From Saccharofermentans sp. (lineage in GTDB: Bacteria > Bacillota > Clostridia > Saccharofermentanales > Saccharofermentanaceae): a stretch of DNA of 64,000 nt. Made by a program: the position numbers and the translations under genes. The notes below the pieces were generated by a model. The model worked only from the letters and a program-made list of their open reading frames with translations, searched no databases and had not been told where the DNA came from. Positions 46,023-55,204 of this stretch are shown here, one piece after another (the stretch's first letter is position 1; every line of letters begins with the position of its first letter). The stretch lies in assembly GCA_024403715.1 (NCBI GenBank), contig JAKSRJ010000011.1, positions 1 through 64,000 of the forward strand. The letters run 5' to 3'.

Positions 46023-46595
46023 ATGTTAGAGCTTGAAGAGAAGATTCTTAGAGAGGGTGAGATTCTCCCAGGTAATATCCTTAAGGTTGGCGATTTTCTT
46101 AACCAGCAGATTGATACAGATTTTATGGTTAAGATGGGTGAAGAGGGCGCCAGATTGTTTAAGGATGCCGGCATAACCAAGGTAATTACAGTAGAAGCAT
46201 CTGGAATAGCATTGGCATTTGCAGTGGCTCAGGCTTTGCATGTTCCTATGGTGTTTGCTAAAAAATATGGATCAGCTAATATTGCTGGAGATATTTTTAA
46301 AGCATCCGTATATTCATATACACATAAGCAGACATTCGACATCGTTATTAGTAAGAAATACCTTACTTCTGATGATGTCGTTTTGATTTGTGACGATTTC
46401 CTGGCTAAGGGAAATGCACTAAATGGTTTAATTCATATTACAGAGCAGGCTGGAGCTACTCTTGCTGGAGCTGTAATTGCTATTGAGAAGGGCTTCCAGG
46501 GAGGCGGAGACTTGTTACGAGAAGAGGGCGTTAGAGTCGAGTCATTAGCTCTTATCGATACTATGGAAGACGGTGTAATCGTATACCGTCGATAA
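46023..46595 (+). CDS. xpt: Xanthine phosphoribosyltransferase
   Basis: A 190-residue enzyme converting xanthine plus PRPP to XMP. Recognisable segments are LNQQIDTDFM, TVEASGIALAFAVAQAL, VPMVFAKKYGSANI and the PRPP loop VVLICDDFLAKGNAL. Length fits B. subtilis Xpt. It lies 18 bases after ftsH and is followed by a nucleoside importer. No purine riboswitch fits in the short gap before it. Confidence 0.93.
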   Translation: MLELEEKILREGEILPGNILKVGDFLNQQIDTDFMVKMGEEGARLFKDAGITKVITVEASGIALAFAVAQALHVPMVFAKKYGSANIAGDIFKASVYSYTHKQTFDIVISKKYLTSDDVVLICDDFLAKGNALNGLIHITEQAGATLAGAVIAIEKGFQGGGDLLREEGVRVESLALIDTMEDGVIVYRR

Positions 46596-46601
46596 TCTTC
46601 G

Positions 46602-46622
46602 ATATGTAATATATTTACATAT
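46602..46622. promoter_or_regulatory. Palindromic operator candidate before the nucleoside importer
   Basis: ATATGTAA (46602-46609) and TTACATAT (46615-46622) are perfect 8-bp inverted arms with a 5-nt spacer. The site sits 26 bases before the first importer gene, where a promoter is expected. The binding factor is unknown. Confidence 0.45.
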
Positions 46623-46648
46623 ATACTTACTTTTGGAGGAAAAAGAGT

Positions 46649-47863
46649 ATGAAGAAGTTACTTTCAGTACTTGTTGCTTCTGTAATGATGTGTACAGCGC
46701 TTCTTACAGGTTGTTCAGCAGGTGAAGAGGCTTCTGAGGGCGGTTCCGCTTCAGGAGACATCATGGTTGGTGCTATTTACATCAACAGCCAGAATGATAC
46801 AGCAGGCTATACATATGCCCATCATAATGGCATTACAACAGCTATGGAGAATCTTGGCTTGTCCACAACAGACAACCTTAAGATTATCGACAACGTAGCT
46901 GAGGACGATGAGCAGGTTGGTACAGCTATTGACCAGCTCGCAGGTCAGGGCTGCGATATCATTTTTGGTATCAGCTTTGGTTACATCAATGCATTCGCAG
47001 AGGCTGCTGAGGAATACCCAGACATCGTTTTCTGCCATGCAACAGGTTATCTCAACAACGATACAAACTTTAACAACTATTTTGGACGTATCTATCAGGC
47101 TCGTTACCTCGCAGGTATTGCTGCTGGTTATAAGTCTTTAGAGCTTGGTAACAATAACCTCGGTTACGTTTCTGCTTGGGGTACAGAGTACGCTGAGACA
47201 TGTTCTGGTATTAATGCTTTCACATTAGGTGCTCTTTCTGTTAACCCAGATGCAGTTGTTCATGTTAACCAGATTTCTACATGGGGTGATCAGGAGCTCG
47301 AGCGTCAGGCTGCTGAGGTTTTGATTTCAACATATAACTGCTGCGTAGTTGCTCAGCACTGTGACTCTGCACAGCCACAGATTGTTGCTAATGAGCAGGG
47401 CGTATTTGGTTGTGGATACAACTCTGATATGGCTGCAGATGCACCAGATGCACATCTTACAGCTCCAGTTTGGAACTGGGATGTATTCTATCAGCTTGCT
47501 ATCGAGACAGCTATGAACGGTGAGGCTGCTGATTTCTATACAAATATCGGTGGTAACTACTATGGTGGTCTTTCTGAGGGTATGGTTGATATTTCTCCTT
47601 TGACAGATAACAACGCACCTGAGGCTGCTGAGGCAATTGCTATTGCTCGTGACCTTATGGTTTCTGGCGAGTGGGATGTATTCTCTGGTACAGCTCTTGT
47701 ATTCTCTGGTGAGGCTGGTTCCGTATCAGTAGAACAGGTTGCTACAGACCTCGTTACAAACGATGGTGAAGTTATTGTAGCTGCTGGTGGTCCATCTGTT
47801 GATGATGGTGTTATCCAGGGTTCTATGAACTACTATGTAGCTGGAGTTATTGCTGAGGCTTAA
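46649..47863 (+). CDS. BMP-family nucleoside-binding lipoprotein
   Basis: A 404-residue substrate-binding protein. A lipoprotein signal with lipobox LLTGC gives a lipidated C22. The mature protein has the BmpA/Med pattern: IMVGAIYINSQNDTAGYTYAHHNGI, IFGISFGYINAFAEAAEEYPDIVFCHATGY, NNYFGRIYQARYLAGIAAGY and an AWGTEYAET segment. BMP proteins bind purine nucleosides such as guanosine or inosine outside the membrane. Strong GGAGG site. Followed by one ATPase and two permeases of the same importer class. Confidence 0.9.
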   Translation: MKKLLSVLVASVMMCTALLTGCSAGEEASEGGSASGDIMVGAIYINSQNDTAGYTYAHHNGITTAMENLGLSTTDNLKIIDNVAEDDEQVGTAIDQLAGQGCDIIFGISFGYINAFAEAAEEYPDIVFCHATGYLNNDTNFNNYFGRIYQARYLAGIAAGYKSLELGNNNLGYVSAWGTEYAETCSGINAFTLGALSVNPDAVVHVNQISTWGDQELERQAAEVLISTYNCCVVAQHCDSAQPQIVANEQGVFGCGYNSDMAADAPDAHLTAPVWNWDVFYQLAIETAMNGEAADFYTNIGGNYYGGLSEGMVDISPLTDNNAPEAAEAIAIARDLMVSGEWDVFSGTALVFSGEAGSVSVEQVATDLVTNDGEVIVAAGGPSVDDGVIQGSMNYYVAGVIAEA

Positions 47864-47887
47864 TTCTTAATTACCGGAGGTTTTCTT

Positions 47888-49504
47888 ATGGCGGCTGACG
47901 CTTACGCGATTGAATTACGTGGCATTTCAAAGAGTTTTGGCTCTGTAGCCGCGAATAAGAATATTAACCTTAATCTACGTAAAGGTGAAATTCTTGCTCT
48001 TTTAGGTGAGAATGGATCTGGAAAAACGACTTTAATGAACATGCTGTCGGGCATTTATACGCCCGACAGCGGTTCTATTTTTATTGAAGGAAAAGAAGTA
48101 AGAATTACTTCTCCTGACGATGCTGGAAAACTTGGCATTGGAATGGTACATCAGCACTTTAAGTTAATTGAACGTTTTACAGCTGCTGATAATATATGGA
48201 TAGGTAAGAAGGATAGCGGCTTCCTTTTGAAAAATAGCCGTAATAAGGAGATAGAGAAGATAGCAGCGCAGTTTGGATTTGATATAGATCCAACAAAGCT
48301 CGTTATGAATATGTCTGTATCTGAGAAGCAGACATTGGAGATTATTAAGGTTCTTTGCTATGGAGCAAAGGTAATTATTCTTGATGAGCCAACAGCTGTT
48401 TTAACAATTCAGGAAACAAAGAAGCTTTTCGACGTATGTAGAAAGATGAAGGAAAGCGGACATTCTATAATAATTATTACTCATAAGCTTAACGAGGTTA
48501 TGGAGATTTCTGACCGAGTTGCAATTATGCGTAAGGGTGAGTATATCGATACAGTCGAGTCTTCCAAGACAAGTGAGAAAGAACTTACTGAATTGATGGT
48601 TGGTCATAAGGTAGATCTTAATATCGATAGACCAATAATTGAGAAAACAAAACCATTACTCGAAATCCGTGATATTTGTATTGATAAGGATGAGGGAACT
48701 CCTGCTGTAGATAAGATGAGTTTCTATATTAGAGGCGGTGAAGTCTTAGGTGTTGCAGGAATTGCTGGTAGTGGACAAAAAGAACTTTGTGAGGCTATAG
48801 CAGGTCTTCGTAAAATTAAATCTGGAAAGATTATTCATAAGGGTGAGAATCTTGTAGGTAAGTCTTCAAAGCAGATTTCTGAACTTGGTATCGCTATGAG
48901 TTTTATCCCTGAAGATCGTCTAGGTATGGGCCTTGCACCTTCATTGTCAGTTGCAGATAACGTAATGCTTAAGAATTATTCTGATTCTTTTGGATTTATG
49001 GTTGATCGTAAGAAGGCAAGAAAAGAAGCTCACGAGATAGTAGATCAGTTATCTATTGTAACACCATCTGTTGATACGCCTGTAAGACGTTTGTCTGGTG
49101 GTAATGTTCAGAAGGTTTTGCTTGGGCGTGAGATTAAGTCAGCACCTAATGTTCTTGTTACTGCATATCCAGTACGAGGACTTGATATTAATTCTTCATA
49201 TACAATCTATGGAATTATTAATGAGCAGAAAAAGAAGGGCGTTGGAGTTCTATTTATAGGTGAGGACCTGGACGTTATGCTTGCTTTGTGCGACAAGATT
49301 ATGGTTATGTGTCACGGTAAACTTATGGGTGTAGTTCATGCCAATAAGACGGATAAGGAACAGTTAGGCCTTATGATGACTGGTGCACTTAATCTTGTTG
49401 ATGCCAAGGAAGGTAAGACAGCTGGTATTGCCAAAGACTCTGCATTTACTCCAGAGGAATGGGAAGAAGCTACTGATATGAGTGAGGGAGGTTCAGAAGA
49501 ATGA
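47888..49504 (+). CDS. Nucleoside ABC importer ATPase (two nucleotide-binding domains)
   Basis: A 538-residue protein with tandem ABC domains, the RbsA/MglA layout. The first has Walker A GENGSGKTT, signature MSVSEKQTLEI and Walker B VIILDEPTAVL. The second has the degenerate Walker A form GIAGSGQKE, signature LSGGNVQKV and VRGLDINS, as is normal in this subgroup. The order BMP lipoprotein, ATPase, permease, permease equals nupNOPQ of B. subtilis, a guanosine importer. It overlaps the next gene by 4 bases. Confidence 0.9.
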   Translation: MAADAYAIELRGISKSFGSVAANKNINLNLRKGEILALLGENGSGKTTLMNMLSGIYTPDSGSIFIEGKEVRITSPDDAGKLGIGMVHQHFKLIERFTAADNIWIGKKDSGFLLKNSRNKEIEKIAAQFGFDIDPTKLVMNMSVSEKQTLEIIKVLCYGAKVIILDEPTAVLTIQETKKLFDVCRKMKESGHSIIIITHKLNEVMEISDRVAIMRKGEYIDTVESSKTSEKELTELMVGHKVDLNIDRPIIEKTKPLLEIRDICIDKDEGTPAVDKMSFYIRGGEVLGVAGIAGSGQKELCEAIAGLRKIKSGKIIHKGENLVGKSSKQISELGIAMSFIPEDRLGMGLAPSLSVADNVMLKNYSDSFGFMVDRKKARKEAHEIVDQLSIVTPSVDTPVRRLSGGNVQKVLLGREIKSAPNVLVTAYPVRGLDINSSYTIYGIINEQKKKGVGVLFIGEDLDVMLALCDKIMVMCHGKLMGVVHANKTDKEQLGLMMTGALNLVDAKEGKTAGIAKDSAFTPEEWEEATDMSEGGSEE

Positions 49505-50607
49505 AATCTTTCCACCTGATTAGAAGAAGTGACGTAACACTAAAGCAGAAAGTGCTTTTGTATATTTTGGGTATTGTAATATCCTTTGTTATCGGAGGCA
49601 TTTTCTTAGCTTCCCTAGGTATTAATCCAATTATTTATTATCGCGACATGATTACAATCGGTCTTATTGGTAACCGTTATCCTGCAAAATGTGTTGAAGG
49701 ATTTTTAAAGCTCTTTGTACCTTTGATTATTACATCTGTTGCATTGTCATTATCTTTTAAGATGAGATTTTGGAATATTGGTGGTGAGGGTGAGTTCATT
49801 ACTGGTGCAATCTTTGCAGCTTTGGTAGCTTTTAAACTCGGGCCTGTACTTCCAACAACTGCAGTTATTCCTTTGATGGGTATAGCTGCTGCATTAGCTG
49901 CTGGTGTAATTGGATTTATAACAGCGCATCTTAAGGTAAAATTCAATACTAATGAGACTCTTGTAACACTGATGGTTAACTACATCATGCTTTATGTAAT
50001 TAAGTATATAGGTGAGACCAAGGCAGAATGGAACTTCTTCTTAAGAGATGATTCTGAGCGCCCTGTATTTGCGAAGTTCCCTGAGAGTGCGATGATGCCA
50101 GGTATTAAGATTGGTGACTTTACTTTATTAGCTTCAGTAATCATTGCAATACTAATCACTGTTGGTGTTTACTACTACATCAAGACTACTAAGCATGGAT
50201 TTGAGGTTTCTGTTGTAGGTGATAGTACAAATACAGCAAAATACGCTGGTATGAGTGTATACAAAATTACTGTTAGAACTATTTTTATATCTGCTGCTTT
50301 AATTGGTCTTGCAGGTGCATTTACAGCTGCTTCTTCTGGAACAATCTCTACTGACATTACAAACAATGTAGGTTGGACAGGTGTTATAGTTGCTTGGCTT
50401 TCTAAGCTTTCTACTCCAGCAATAGCACTTGTTAGTGTTCTCATCTCAGTTTTGCAGTATGGATGTCAGGTAGCATCTGCTTCATATCCATCCATTGATC
50501 ATAATTTTGCAGACTTAATGCAGGGTATATTCCTTTTCTCAATACTTGCCGCAGACTTCTTCGGTAACTTCAAGATTGTTAAGACAGGAGGTAAGAATGA
50601 TGCTTGA
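49501..50607 (+). CDS. Nucleoside ABC importer permease 1 (BPD-2 family)
   Basis: A 368-residue membrane protein with about eight to ten helices. The segment FKMRFWNIGGEGEFITGAIFAA is typical of the NupP-like permease, and the EAA-like region VGDSTNTAKYAGMSVYKITVRT contacts the ATPase. It overlaps both neighbours, with ATGA at its start and 11 bases at its end. Confidence 0.9.
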   Translation: MKSFHLIRRSDVTLKQKVLLYILGIVISFVIGGIFLASLGINPIIYYRDMITIGLIGNRYPAKCVEGFLKLFVPLIITSVALSLSFKMRFWNIGGEGEFITGAIFAALVAFKLGPVLPTTAVIPLMGIAAALAAGVIGFITAHLKVKFNTNETLVTLMVNYIMLYVIKYIGETKAEWNFFLRDDSERPVFAKFPESAMMPGIKIGDFTLLASVIIAILITVGVYYYIKTTKHGFEVSVVGDSTNTAKYAGMSVYKITVRTIFISAALIGLAGAFTAASSGTISTDITNNVGWTGVIVAWLSKLSTPAIALVSVLISVLQYGCQVASASYPSIDHNFADLMQGIFLFSILAADFFGNFKIVKTGGKNDA

Positions 50608-51586
50608 TGTAATTACTCTTTTTATATTCAATATAGTAATCTATAGCATTCCTCTCCTTTATGCTACTTGTGGCGAGATAGTTATCGAGAAATCTGGCTC
50701 ACTTAACTTAGGTGTTGAAGGAACTATGGCTATTGGTGCTGTATTTGGATTCTTGGCTGGATGTAGTGCCAATTCATTGCCTGTTGCTTTGTTAGTTAGC
50801 TTCATAACAGCGGCTCTTGTTGGTGCAATTTTCTCTTTGTTTACTATTACTCTTCAGGCTAATCAGAATGTAACAGGTCTTACAATTACTACTATTGGTG
50901 TAGCGGTATACTTCTTTGTAGGTAATGCTTTAGGTAAGGACTGGCCTTACCTCCCAGATGCTGATAAATTCGTACAGCAGTCTTCTGCCATCGAGATTCC
51001 TGGTTTATCCCAGATTCCTCTTGTAGGCAAGGCATTTTTCTCACATAACATTCTTGTATATCTTGCTGTCGTAATAGCTATTCTTTTGTGGCTTTATTTT
51101 GAAAAGACTTCAGTTGGTCTTAAGCTTAGAGCTATTGGCGAGAACCCTGGTGCTGCAGATTCTTTGGGAGTACATATTGTGAAGTATAAGTATCTCCATA
51201 TTATGCTTGGTTCAGGCATTATGGGAATTGGTGGTCTTTATATGGGACTTAACCTCGGTGGTACTTTTGAAGGAAGTAACTGCTGGATTAATGGTTATGG
51301 ATGGATCGCGATAGCACTTGTAATTTTTGCTAACTGGTCAACATCAAAAGCTATATTTGGTACATTTGTATTTGGATTTTTCAATACTTTGAGAATTTAT
51401 AACGCGCCTCTAGCTGCTACTTTCCCTAATGCTCTAGGATGGCTATCTAAGATTCCAGCACAATTCTTCTCTGCTTTACCATTCATTGTGACACTTATAG
51501 TTCTTATAGTTAGTTCTATGCGTAAAAGCAAAAATAGTAATTGTCCTACAGCAATTGGACTTAATTACTACAGAGAAGATAGATAA
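50597..51586 (+). CDS. Nucleoside ABC importer permease 2 (BPD-2 family)
   Basis: A 329-residue membrane protein with about eight helices. It carries the paired motif GEIVIEKSGSLNLGVEGTMAIGA and the ATPase-contact region LRAIGENPGAADSLGV, as in NupQ. AGGAGG five bases before ATG 50597 sets the start; the next codon is also ATG. An in-frame start at 50546 deep in the previous gene is rejected. Last gene of the importer operon; a hairpin follows. Confidence 0.9.
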   Translation: MMLDVITLFIFNIVIYSIPLLYATCGEIVIEKSGSLNLGVEGTMAIGAVFGFLAGCSANSLPVALLVSFITAALVGAIFSLFTITLQANQNVTGLTITTIGVAVYFFVGNALGKDWPYLPDADKFVQQSSAIEIPGLSQIPLVGKAFFSHNILVYLAVVIAILLWLYFEKTSVGLKLRAIGENPGAADSLGVHIVKYKYLHIMLGSGIMGIGGLYMGLNLGGTFEGSNCWINGYGWIAIALVIFANWSTSKAIFGTFVFGFFNTLRIYNAPLAATFPNALGWLSKIPAQFFSALPFIVTLIVLIVSSMRKSKNSNCPTAIGLNYYREDR

Positions 51587-51605
51587 ATTTGTGACCTAAC
51601 CACTT

Positions 51606-51646
51606 TAATTCCCGTCTTAGTTAATAGAAGTCGGGAATTAATATTT
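51606..51646 (+). terminator. Probable terminator after the nucleoside importer
   Basis: TAATTCCCG (51606-51614) pairs with CGGGAATTA (51632-51640), with CTT/AAG continuing the stem inside. Only a short ATATTT tail follows, so termination may be partial. Confidence 0.6.
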
Positions 51647-51662
51647 GACGCGAAGGGAATAC

Positions 51663-52226
51663 ATGGAAGACGAGTTAATTCTAAAATTGTACTTCGATAG
51701 AAACGAAGATGCTATCAATCAGACGAGAGTAAAATATTCTCGTTTGCTTCATAGTGTAGCTTTTGGAATACTCAAAAACCACGAAGACTCTGAGGAATGC
51801 GAGAATGATACATATCTTAAAGCTTGGAATACCATTCCTCCGACGCGTCCAGACGTATTGTCTGCTTTCCTGTCTCGCATTACTCGTAATTTGTCACTAG
51901 ACCTTTACGAGAAGATGCATGCAGCAAAGAGAGGTGGTAATGAGGTGCCTTTGATCTTAGATGAATTAGCAGAAATTGTTCCATATGAAGGTATGGATAG
52001 TGAGGATGAATCTCAAGGTGAGGAACTTAAGAAGATTCTTGATGATTTCTTAAGTGAACTCACACCAGACGCACGACTAATATTTATGCGTCGTTACTGG
52101 TTTGGAGATTCTGTTCAGGAAGTATCTGACAAGCTTCATTTCGGTAAGAGTAAAGTAAAGATGAGCCTCCTTAGATCCCGCGAAAGTCTCAAGTTGAAAC
52201 TTGAGAAGGAGGGGTACGTGCTATGA
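51663..52226 (+). CDS. ECF-type RNA polymerase sigma factor
   Basis: A 187-residue sigma-70 family protein with only regions 2 and 4. Region 2 spans about 20-85 (LLHSVAFGILKNHEDSEECENDTYLKAWNTIPP...FLSRITRNLSLDLY). Region 4 spans about 118-175 (LSELTPDARLIFMRRYWFGDSVQEVSDKLHFGKSKVKMSLLRSRESL), a helix-turn-helix for the -35. GAAGGGAA precedes ATG 51663; an in-frame ATG 18 bases earlier lacks a site. It overlaps the next gene (ATGA), a membrane protein that is its likely anti-sigma partner. Confidence 0.85.
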   Translation: MEDELILKLYFDRNEDAINQTRVKYSRLLHSVAFGILKNHEDSEECENDTYLKAWNTIPPTRPDVLSAFLSRITRNLSLDLYEKMHAAKRGGNEVPLILDELAEIVPYEGMDSEDESQGEELKKILDDFLSELTPDARLIFMRRYWFGDSVQEVSDKLHFGKSKVKMSLLRSRESLKLKLEKEGYVL

Positions 52227-52942
52227 GTAAGAAGTTAAATAATGAAAATCTTTTACGCGCTTTTAGCGACGTTGATGACAAGTATATCGAAGAAGCTTTG
52301 AATTACTCTTTAAAAGGCAAGAAGGCAAATGTTTCTACCTTACAAAACCGTGCCTTAATCGGCTCTATAGCTGCTGTTGCTATTGCTGTTGTTGGAGGAA
52401 TAATTTTCCTTAATATAAGTAATAAATCGAGCGAAGCTGAGTACAATGCTTCTGCTCATAATGCAGCTGTACAGGAAGAAGTGTCTGAGATGAATACACT
52501 TGAGATTGAGGCCGCTGTTTGTGAAGATGAAATAGATGGCGTTGGTGGTGCTCCTGCTACCGAGAATGAAACCTCGGTTGCGACAATGGATGCTAGTCTT
52601 GATTTAGACATGTATATGCCAGAAGAATTAGGTAATATCGTAACTTCGGATTATGAGGTTTCTGACAGTCTTTTGAGGACATCATATTTTGATGCTAATG
52701 GTGAGCTTTTACTCGAAATAAACCAGTATTTTGATGAATATGATTCAAATGGAATTCAGGATATAGATGATGAATACTTGCAAATCTATGAAGCAGTTCA
52801 TACTAATGATGGTATAACAATATATCGTGATGGCGATGATTGTTTAGGTGCTACTTTTGTTAGAAACAACAATTACTATATTGTTCGTACACCGATGGGT
52901 GTTTCTGAAGATGCATTGCAGACAATTATCGGTCAGATTTGA
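52223..52942 (+). CDS. Predicted anti-sigma or sigma-associated membrane protein
   Basis: A 239-residue bitopic protein. The cytoplasmic N-terminus (about 1-44, LRAFSDVDDKYIEEALNY) is short and helical, as in many clostridial sigma-partner proteins; one membrane helix lies at about 45-64. The outside part of about 175 residues is very acidic with few cysteines and no recognised domain. The ATGA overlap with the sigma gene supports a regulatory pair. No HxxxCxxC zinc anti-sigma motif is present. Confidence 0.6.
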   Translation: MSKKLNNENLLRAFSDVDDKYIEEALNYSLKGKKANVSTLQNRALIGSIAAVAIAVVGGIIFLNISNKSSEAEYNASAHNAAVQEEVSEMNTLEIEAAVCEDEIDGVGGAPATENETSVATMDASLDLDMYMPEELGNIVTSDYEVSDSLLRTSYFDANGELLLEINQYFDEYDSNGIQDIDDEYLQIYEAVHTNDGITIYRDGDDCLGATFVRNNNYYIVRTPMGVSEDALQTIIGQI

Positions 52943-52976
52943 TGCAATTTTTCTGTAAACTAGTATATTGACTTTG

Positions 52977-53030
52977 CTATTTAGGTGCGCGATTATTACT
53001 TGTTTAAGTTTATAGTTGTTTACTAAATAG
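52977..53030. repeat. Inverted repeat ahead of the ABC exporter operon
   Basis: CTATTTAG (52977-52984) and CTAAATAG (53023-53030) are perfect complements; the second arm touches the GGAG ribosome binding site. TTGACT at 52968-52973 just before is a possible -35 with no good -10. Confidence 0.35.
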
Positions 53031-53044
53031 GAGAAAAAGAAGAA

Positions 53045-55204
53045 TTGAAGAACATTTTGAAGTTTCTTAAGGGGTCGGAGCTAACTGTATTATTGATTGT
53101 GCTCCTTCTTTTCTTACAAGCTTACTGTGATTTATCTTTGCCTAATTACACTAGTAAGCTGATTAACGTTGGTTTGCAGCAGAATGGTATTGAGTATGCT
53201 GCACCTAATACTATTCGCGAAGAAACTATGCAGGCATTAGAACTCTTCATGCCAGATGAAGATGTTGCTACTTTTAATGATGCATATTCTGACGAAGATG
53301 GAGACGGAATCTATTCATTGAAGAATCCTAAGGATATTGAAGCTGTCAGCAATCTTCTTGCTATGCCTGAGAGCGTTTACTTTCAGATGAGTAATACTGA
53401 GTACTCTGAAGTTTCCATCGAAGACATCGAGACTGCTATTAATATGGGACTTATGACCAAGGAGCAGTTCTTAGATGGTATCAATGAGAAAATCGCTTCT
53501 TATGGTAATTTAAATGAATCCTACTTAAATCAGATTGCTGTTGCTTTTGTAGCTTCTGAATATGAAGGTCAGGGATTAGAGTTAGAGACAATACGTAACC
53601 ACTACTTGTATACAGTAGGATTTAAGATGATTCTTATGACATTATTTATGTCTATTACGGCTATTGTTACAGGTTATTTTGCATCTAAGACTTCAGCTAA
53701 GATTGGTAAGACACTTCGTGAGTCCTTGTATAGCAAGGTAATGAAGTTTACTAATGCAGAGATGGAAAAGTACTCTACAGCTTCTCTTATTACTAGATCT
53801 ACTAATGATATCCAGCAAGTACAGATGGTAATCGGTATGATTTTACGAATGGTAGCATATGCTCCAATCCTTGCAATATTTGGAATTATTAGAGTAGTTC
53901 AGACAAGATCTGGTATGAGCTGGATTATTGTTGTAGCTGTTATTACACTTTGTGCTTTAGTTGGTATCCTTGTTGCAATTGCAATGCCTAAGTTTAAGCA
54001 GATGCAGAAGTTGGTAGATAACCTTAACCTCGTATCTCGTGAGATACTGACTGGTATTATGCCTATTCGTGCTTTTACTCGTGAGCTTCATGAGCAGAAG
54101 AGATTTGAGAAGGCCAATAAAGATTTGTACAATACACAGATTTTTACTAACCGAGCAATGAACTTTATGATGCCAATTATGATGTTCATTATGAATGGCG
54201 TTTCTCTCCTTATCGTATGGGTTGGTTCTGGTAGAGTTGACGCTGGTGCAATCCAGGTTGGTGACCTCACAGCATTTATCACATATTCTATGGTTATCGT
54301 AATGAGTTTCTTGATGCTCTCTATGATTTCTATCATCCTTCCTCGTGCTGGTGTAGCAGCTGATCGTATTGTTGAAGTACTAAATACTGATATTTCACTT
54401 AACGATCCTAAGGAAGCAAGGGATGAAGAAATCAAGAACAGCAAAGGTAGGATTGCTTTTACAGAGGTAAGTTTTGCTTATCCTGGTGCTGCGAGCTACG
54501 CCCTGGAGAATCTAACATTTACAGCTGAGCCTGGTCAGGTAACTGCAATTGTAGGTTCAACAGGTTGTGGTAAGTCTACTCTTCTTAATTTGATTCCGCG
54601 CTTCTTCGATGTTACAGAAGGATCAATCACTTTGGATGGTGTTGATATAAGAGAAGTTACTCAGAATGCTTTGAGAAGCAAGATTGGTTATGTTCCTCAG
54701 AAGGGTATGCTTTTCTCCGGAACAATCGAGAGTAACATCAAGTATGGTGGTGAAGCTATTTCTGATGAGGATATGAAGGACGCTGCTTCTATCGCTCAGG
54801 CAGAAGAGTTTATCAATGAGAAGGAAGAAAAGTATGCTTCTACAATAGCTCAGGAAGGTTCTAATGTATCTGGTGGTCAGAGACAGAGACTTTCTATCGC
54901 CAGAGCAATTGCCAAGAAACCACAGATTTATCTCTTCGATGATTCTTTCTCTGCTCTTGACTACAAGACAGACCTTAAGCTTCGTTCTGAACTTATGAAG
55001 CGTACACAGGATTCCACAGTAATCATTGTTGCTCAGAGAATCTCAACTATTCTCCATGCTGACAAGATTTTGTGTATGGATGATGGCAAGATTGTAGGCC
55101 AGGGCACACATCAGGAGCTTATGAAATCCTGCAAAACCTATATGGAAATTGCAAAGAGCCAGCTTTCTGAGAGAGAGCTCTCTGAGAATGGAGGTGCTTT
55201 GTAA
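53045..55204 (+). CDS. ABC exporter half-transporter, subunit A (heterodimer, degenerate ATPase site)
   Basis: A 719-residue protein with a TTG start. A six-helix exporter domain is followed by an ABC domain. Between helix 1 and helix 2 lies an outside insert of about 130 residues (about 45-180). ABC motifs: Walker A GSTGCGKST (about 504), signature VSGGQRQRL, Walker B IYLFDDSFSALD. The catalytic Glu after Walker B is Asp, so its own ATP site is degenerate, as known in heterodimeric exporters such as BmrCD and TM287/288. The partner gene overlaps its stop codon. Substrate unknown; drug or peptide export is plausible. Confidence 0.88.
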   Translation: MKNILKFLKGSELTVLLIVLLLFLQAYCDLSLPNYTSKLINVGLQQNGIEYAAPNTIREETMQALELFMPDEDVATFNDAYSDEDGDGIYSLKNPKDIEAVSNLLAMPESVYFQMSNTEYSEVSIEDIETAINMGLMTKEQFLDGINEKIASYGNLNESYLNQIAVAFVASEYEGQGLELETIRNHYLYTVGFKMILMTLFMSITAIVTGYFASKTSAKIGKTLRESLYSKVMKFTNAEMEKYSTASLITRSTNDIQQVQMVIGMILRMVAYAPILAIFGIIRVVQTRSGMSWIIVVAVITLCALVGILVAIAMPKFKQMQKLVDNLNLVSREILTGIMPIRAFTRELHEQKRFEKANKDLYNTQIFTNRAMNFMMPIMMFIMNGVSLLIVWVGSGRVDAGAIQVGDLTAFITYSMVIVMSFLMLSMISIILPRAGVAADRIVEVLNTDISLNDPKEARDEEIKNSKGRIAFTEVSFAYPGAASYALENLTFTAEPGQVTAIVGSTGCGKSTLLNLIPRFFDVTEGSITLDGVDIREVTQNALRSKIGYVPQKGMLFSGTIESNIKYGGEAISDEDMKDAASIAQAEEFINEKEEKYASTIAQEGSNVSGGQRQRLSIARAIAKKPQIYLFDDSFSALDYKTDLKLRSELMKRTQDSTVIIVAQRISTILHADKILCMDDGKIVGQGTHQELMKSCKTYMEIAKSQLSERELSENGGAL

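Noticed and set aside
46004-46023. Purine riboswitch before xpt
   Set aside because: Only 18 bases separate ftsH and xpt, and the 53-base gap after xpt shows a palindrome but no aptamer fold.
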